Virus record (IMG/VR): IMGVR_UViG_3300042453_003974
Coordinates: 1 to 40,616 of that record
From: a virus
DNA: 40,616 nucleotides
Strand: one strand, 5' to 3'
The first letter of the stretch is position 1. Each line of letters opens with the position of its first letter. Below, in pieces: positions 36,658 to 40,616 of this stretch. Both the position numbers and the translations under genes were made by a program. The notes under the pieces were generated by a model that saw only the letters and a program-made list of their open reading frames with translations, did not search any database and had not been told where the DNA came from.

Positions 36658-38037
36658 CTACTTCTTCGACCCGTCAGCGAGGCTCGCGGTCTGGTAGAGG
36701 CTCAACTCCTGATTGAGCCGCTCGCGAATCTTCTGCGAGAGGGCGTCGAGCACCGCGCTTTCATCTCGGTCCACCTCGGCGTCCATCGACAGGTCCACGC
36801 GAGCGGAGTTGAAGTTGCCCATGTTGAGCGTCAACCCGTGGCTCAGGGTCACCCGCTTGATGCTGAAGAAGACCGGGCTAGGGGCGGGCGCGGGTTTCGA
36901 CGTCGGCGCGGGCGCGTACGCCGCAGCGACCGCAGGGGTGGGCGGCGCGGGTGCGGGAGGCGGAACGGAAGGCGCGTCCTCAATCTTCAGCTTGCGAGGA
37001 CGACCAGGGCCGCGCTTCGCCGGAACCGGCGCGGGTGAAGGAGCTACCGGGGCCGGCGGAGGGGGCGCTGCTGGGGCCTCGACCGCAGGGGAGAAGCCGG
37101 GCACCGGGTCGGCGGCGAGCGCGGGCACCGACGCCGGGGCATCGGGCGGGAGCACGGGCTCGGCGGAAGGCTCAGAGGCGGTGGGGGTGGTAGCGGGCGA
37201 CTTGTACGACGCGAGGAGTTCCTTGAGAGATGGCATGAGGCTGTCCTTTGGGCAACGGTCTTGGAAACTGCAGAACTTACACTTCGCTGTGTCGATTCGG
37301 GTTTTGGCTACGTCTGTGACTTTGGCTGCGACCTTCATCCGCTCGACGATGGGCACAATAACGTTATTCGTATGGGCGTCAAGGCCCTCGTGCGTCACCT
37401 GCGTCGAAACTCGCTCGGCCCGAATGCTTCCGCGCGTTTGGAAGTAGACGTGCGAGAGCGTCAGCGGGTTGCCGCACTCCTTCGCCCGCTTGACGTACTG
37501 CGCGTAGAGGACGAGTTGCGTGTTCGTCTTGAGGCTCTGCGGGTTCTTGGCGTACCGCTCGATGGAGCTGGTCGTCTTCCAGTCAAGCACGGTGTGGACG
37601 CCGTGGGTTCCCAGCAGCAGGTCGATGCGACCGCGCACGAGGCAGCCGGCCAGCTCCAGCTTCATCCACTCCTCGACGGCGAGCACCTCGGGCTTCACGT
37701 CATCGACGATGTGCTTGCCGGCCTTGAACAGCTCCCAGGCGCGGGGGTTGTTGGGGGCCTCGGGTCGCGCTCCGAGGTAGTGCTCGATGGTGGCGTGCAG
37801 AGCGTCACCGAGGCTCTGGCTCTCGGTCTGCGGCTCGGGCCACTTCAGGATGCTCTTGAACCACCACTTTCGCTCGCAGCCGAAGGGGCTGGAGTGGTCG
37901 AAGGACTCAATCTGCGAAGGGCTGATGATGAGTTCATACTTCTTGCCCTCTTCCAACTTCGCCTCGGCTCTGAGCCTTTGTGTAGGAAAGTACGCCTCGT
38001 TAGGGAGGTTCTTGTCGCTGTTGTTCACTTCGCTCAC
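36658..38037 (-). CDS. PD-(D/E)XK nuclease with AT-hook and extra C-terminal domain
   Basis: A 459-residue protein. Residues 37-270 form a RecB/Cas4-like nuclease: FGCERKWWF, then RGRIDLLLG (about 137) and LDWKTT (about 150) as the metal-binding D...D-x-K, with CKFCSFQDRC (about 257) completing a probable Fe-S cluster. Residues 280-390 form a Pro/Ala linker holding RGPGRPRK, an AT-hook. Residues 395-450 (TLSHGLTLNMGNFNSARVDLS and following) form a separate small domain. It could resect ends in recombination. Its ATG overlaps the primase-helicase stop (ATGA), so the two are coupled. Confidence 0.85.
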   Translation of the reverse strand: MSEVNNSDKNLPNEAYFPTQRLRAEAKLEEGKKYELIISPSQIESFDHSSPFGCERKWWFKSILKWPEPQTESQSLGDALHATIEHYLGARPEAPNNPRAWELFKAGKHIVDDVKPEVLAVEEWMKLELAGCLVRGRIDLLLGTHGVHTVLDWKTTSSIERYAKNPQSLKTNTQLVLYAQYVKRAKECGNPLTLSHVYFQTRGSIRAERVSTQVTHEGLDAHTNNVIVPIVERMKVAAKVTDVAKTRIDTAKCKFCSFQDRCPKDSLMPSLKELLASYKSPATTPTASEPSAEPVLPPDAPASVPALAADPVPGFSPAVEAPAAPPPPAPVAPSPAPVPAKRGPGRPRKLKIEDAPSVPPPAPAPPTPAVAAAYAPAPTSKPAPAPSPVFFSIKRVTLSHGLTLNMGNFNSARVDLSMDAEVDRDESAVLDALSQKIRERLNQELSLYQTASLADGSKK

Positions 38038-40259
38038 TTTGCACCCATCCTTTGAAGTAGTTCCTGCTCCGAATCGTTTGACGACAGTCTCTCAGCACGA
38101 CGCAAGGCATCAGGCACGACGTAGACGTACCCGCTGACGGTGCGCTCGCGTCGGCATCCAAGCCGACGCAGCGCCTTGCCGATGCGAATGAACAGCCCCC
38201 GGTGCGATGCCTCATCGACCCCAGCCATGAAGACGTACTGAGCGATGTCCGCTGACCTGAGCACCTTCGGTCGCTGCTCGATTGCCTTCTTCGTGTACCA
38301 ATCCGAGATGCGAGCAGCCATCAGCTCGACGGGCGACTCGCGCGCGTAGACGCCGGCCTCTTCGGCAAAGAGGTTGCGCTCGTCCAGCAGCACCCACCAG
38401 GGGATGTTCGCAAGGTACATCTCCGTCGCCTCGGCCCAAATCTGCGTCAGGTCGGCCTTGATGCGCTCGTAGTCCACGCGAGTCACGCTCACCGGCCAGA
38501 AGCGGCGGTGCCCGGTGTCGTCCTCAAGGAACTCGTCGTCGTTCGTCGTGCCGATGAACACGCCTCGCCTGGGGTACTTGGCGTTTGTCCGCTCGTAGGG
38601 CATGCGGACTGAGTCATGGGTCGTCGTGAGGAATGCCTTGAACGACTCCATGTCGCTGCGTCGCAGCGTCGCAAGCTCGGCCAGCTCGACCAGCCAGTGC
38701 GTCGCCACGATTTGTACGCTGTCCTTGTTGTTGACGTCCAACTTCGTCGTCGTGCTCCACTCACCTTCGTTGGCGAGCAGCTCGACCAGCCGCGTCTTGC
38801 CGAGCCCCTGCACACCCTGCAGCACGAGCATGGTGTCCACCTTCGCGCCTGGGGCGAAGGCGCGGGCCACGCACGCGACGAAGAACTTCCGGCCCACCTT
38901 CGACAGGTAGTCGTAGTTCCCCTCCGCGCCGCAGTAGTCGAGGAAGAACCGCTCCACACGAGACTTGCCGTCCCAGCGCAGCCCCTCCAGCCACTGCCTC
39001 ACGGGGTTGAAGCCGTGCCGGCGGGCCACGAGGTTGAGCACCGCCGCGCATGCCTCCCGCGTCGCAGCCATCCGGTACGCGCTCGCGGACAGCCACGAGG
39101 ATAGAGCCACGTCCAAGTAGCCCGGCGGCTGGTTCTCCAACGGAGTGCCCGTGACGTCCAGCTCCAGCGTCAGCTCGTTCAGTCGCACCCGCCCGGCGAA
39201 GTGCCGGTCGCGCTCCAGAATCTGCTCCAGGTTGTACAGGCACGATTGCAGGTCGCCCTTCGCGTTTCGCAGTAGCTCGACGGACTCGATGGTCTGCCCG
39301 TAGCTGCTCGCGGTCGAGTGCGGGGCGAGGGCATCGACCGCCGCCTTGGCTGCGTTGAGCCGCTGCCGGTCGGCCTCGACGTTGGCGAACGCGCGGACGA
39401 TGCTGGAGCGAGCGACGGCGACCCACTCCTCGACCGTGTCGCCCTCCAGGGGCATGGAGCTGCCGAAGTTGCGGCTGATGAGGTCGAGCAACGACTCCGG
39501 GTCAACGCCCGTGCCGGCGTAGCGCGCCAGTGCCGCGCAGGCAGCGTGAAGGCGTACGTTCCGCTCACCGGGGCCGGCGTCAAACCGCACCTCCAGCAGC
39601 TTCCGCGCGTCGGATGCAGCTCGCGACCCCACTCTCGGCAGGCGAAGCAGCAGCTCCGACACGTCGAGGGGCTGCAGAATTTTTTCAGCCGCTGATGACG
39701 GGCTGGGCTTGTTGAACGTGCGGGCCGAGGTTACGGGCGCGGGCGCAGTGGCGCGCGGCAAGGGCTCCAGCAGCCGACCGCTTGCGCTCAGTGCCACGGG
39801 CTCGACGCCGGGCGGATTCGACGGCAGGTAGTACAGGCGCGCCGCATCACGGCACGCTGCGTCGGGCTTGATACCGAGTCGCTCGGCGGTGGTTTGCCAC
39901 AGCTCAGGCAGCTCCTGGGGCAGGATATCGCGAGCGAGCGGCAGCACGAGCCTCCAGCAGCCACTGTGGGTGCTGTGAAGGACGTGCGTGTACTGCTGCA
40001 GCTCCTCGGGGTGCTCAACGGTCGGGTCCGCCTCATCCAAGTCGAAGACGAGGCATGACAGCGCCTCTACGTTCTCGATAGCGCGAGGGGCATCCGTTCG
40101 AAAGCGCGCAGGGCTCCAGGCGGGGCCGTCCTTGTCAGGGCGTGTCTCGTGCGTCGAGAGCGCGTGACACAAATCGGCCCAGGTCACCGTCAGGGGGGAT
40201 GGTTGGTTGTCTTTCGCAGAGGCGAAGAGGGACACTGCCAGCAGGCGCGGCTCTCGCAT
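38034..40259 (-). CDS. Primase-helicase: AEP-type primase fused to SF3 (VapE) helicase
   Basis: A 741-residue protein. The N-terminal archaeo-eukaryotic primase shows D-x-D in VFDLDEAD (about residue 70), the His motif HSTHSG (about 95) and the Arg/Asp motif RDAARLYYLPSNPPG (about 137). The C-terminal helicase has Walker A GVQGLGKTR (about 485), Walker B WLVELAELATL and the motif C/sensor GTTNDDEFLEDDTGHRRFWPV (about 568-588), as in VapE/VirE and D5-like proteins. It would open the origin and prime synthesis for the family A polymerase. It is the first gene leftward from the origin-like repeats. ATG 40259 is the first in-frame start. Confidence 0.9.
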   Translation of the reverse strand: MREPRLLAVSLFASAKDNQPSPLTVTWADLCHALSTHETRPDKDGPAWSPARFRTDAPRAIENVEALSCLVFDLDEADPTVEHPEELQQYTHVLHSTHSGCWRLVLPLARDILPQELPELWQTTAERLGIKPDAACRDAARLYYLPSNPPGVEPVALSASGRLLEPLPRATAPAPVTSARTFNKPSPSSAAEKILQPLDVSELLLRLPRVGSRAASDARKLLEVRFDAGPGERNVRLHAACAALARYAGTGVDPESLLDLISRNFGSSMPLEGDTVEEWVAVARSSIVRAFANVEADRQRLNAAKAAVDALAPHSTASSYGQTIESVELLRNAKGDLQSCLYNLEQILERDRHFAGRVRLNELTLELDVTGTPLENQPPGYLDVALSSWLSASAYRMAATREACAAVLNLVARRHGFNPVRQWLEGLRWDGKSRVERFFLDYCGAEGNYDYLSKVGRKFFVACVARAFAPGAKVDTMLVLQGVQGLGKTRLVELLANEGEWSTTTKLDVNNKDSVQIVATHWLVELAELATLRRSDMESFKAFLTTTHDSVRMPYERTNAKYPRRGVFIGTTNDDEFLEDDTGHRRFWPVSVTRVDYERIKADLTQIWAEATEMYLANIPWWVLLDERNLFAEEAGVYARESPVELMAARISDWYTKKAIEQRPKVLRSADIAQYVFMAGVDEASHRGLFIRIGKALRRLGCRRERTVSGYVYVVPDALRRAERLSSNDSEQELLQRMGAK

Positions 40260-40345
40260 AGGGTCGGCTACCTTGCGTTACTTTCGCGATGGGCGCAAGC
40301 CACTAGGGATTGTGGCTCGGCTCGGTGAGGACACTAGAAACGCTA

Positions 40346-40373
40346 ACGAAAATTTTTCAGGCGAAAATTTTTT
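40346..40373. other. AT-rich direct repeat, possible unwinding element
   Basis: Two copies of GAAAATTTTT (in CGAAAATTTTTCAGG and GCGAAAATTTTTTGCC), about 15 bases apart, in an otherwise GC-rich genome. Short AT-rich runs beside iterons are the usual site of strand opening at replication origins. The stretch lies between the start of the primase-helicase gene and the 19-bp iterons. No good promoter for that gene was found here. Confidence 0.45.
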
Positions 40374-40430
40374 GCCAGATTCTGCGGGGTTGAATTCTGT
40401 TTGGACCAGTTTTCAGAGGTTAGAGAATCG

Positions 40431-40487
40431 TGTAGGGGCGCATGCGACATGTGGGGGCGTGTGGGATATGTAGGGGCGTGTGGGATA
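40431..40487. repeat. Three contiguous 19-bp iterons
   Basis: TGTAGGGGCGCATGCGACA, TGTGGGGGCGTGTGGGATA and TGTAGGGGCGTGTGGGATA follow each other without gaps at 40431, 40450 and 40469. Units 2 and 3 differ at one base. This is an iteron-type organisation expected for a replication initiator; the adjacent primase-helicase is the obvious candidate binder. The stretch 40488-40524 contains AATCAAAGGGTTA (40505-40517), which is shared with the 2475-2675 repeats. Confidence 0.8.
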
Positions 40488-40524
40488 AAACTTACATGAA
40501 CAAAATCAAAGGGTTAGCGCGCTG

Positions 40525-40616
40525 GCGGGTCGCGCTGGCGGGTCGCGCTGGCGGGTCGCGCTGGCGGGTCGCGCTGGCGGGTCGCGCTGGCGGGTCGCGC
40601 TGGCGGGTCGCGCTGG
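40525..40616. repeat. 13-bp tandem repeat array, right end
   Basis: Seven full copies of the 13-mer plus one base, identical to bases 1-92. Together with the left-end array this means the window wraps in a circle, and at least nine (at most sixteen or more) copies join the ends. It immediately follows the AATCAAAGGGTTA motif. The actual copy number is uncertain because the array is the assembly break-point. Confidence 0.95.

Overview
The window is what looks like a complete, circularly closed genome (about 40.5 kb) of a tailed bacteriophage with podovirus architecture. It encodes a terminase, portal, scaffold, major capsid protein, head-tail adaptor, one very large tail nozzle-like protein and four Ala/Gly/Gln-rich internal (ejection) proteins. 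No tape measure, tail tube or sheath genes are seen. The first 92 bases and last 92 bases are identical because both ends lie inside the same array of 13-bp tandem repeats, which is what an assembler gives when it opens a circle inside a repeat. No integrase, excisionase or CI-like repressor is recognised, so a lytic life style is the default reading. A plasmid-like prophage state cannot be excluded, because the genome carries iteron-like repeats, a ribbon-helix-helix protein and a primase-helicase replicase. The coding regions are GC-rich with GTG/ATG starts and strong Shine-Dalgarno sequences, so the host is a GC-rich bacterium with a cell envelope that receives Sec-type secreted proteins. 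A Myxococcota-like host is only a weak guess.

Layout. (1) Positions 1-1977: the tandem array, a terminator hairpin and a leftward operon of five small accessory genes, one belonging to the mycobacteriophage gp88 family. (2) Positions 1978-3054: a 1.1-kb gene-free control region. It holds a promoter for the leftward operon, a perfect 64-bp inverted repeat, four direct repeats of about 50-55 bp, ten copies of a 10-bp palindrome related to TGTATATACA spaced every 19-22 bp, and a consensus-like promoter with its own operator for the rightward genes. (3) Positions 3055-28275: rightward structural and lysis genes: RHH protein, putative small terminase, GNAT protein, TerL, portal, scaffold, capsid, neck, tail, ejection proteins, a fibre cluster in which several products begin with signal-peptide-like segments, M15 endolysin, holin and spanin candidates, and a metallophosphoesterase. 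(4) Positions 28272-40259: leftward replication and early genes: zinc ribbon, RuvC-like resolvase, DUF3310, HTH, family A DNA polymerase, small coupled ORFs, possible SSB, SF2 helicase, PD-(D/E)XK nuclease with an AT-hook, and primase/SF3 helicase. (5) Positions 40260-40616: a likely origin segment with AT-rich tracts, three 19-bp iterons and the 13-bp array that joins to position 1.

How it works together. The leftward block supplies DNA replication and recombination. The rightward block is one long late transcription unit with 1- to 4-nt stop/start overlaps. The same GTATATAC-type operator occurs at the promoters of both the leftward accessory operon and the rightward operon. The first rightward gene encodes an RHH DNA-binding protein, so a phage-wide autoregulatory switch (or a partition/packaging complex) built on this operator array is the most interesting candidate system here.
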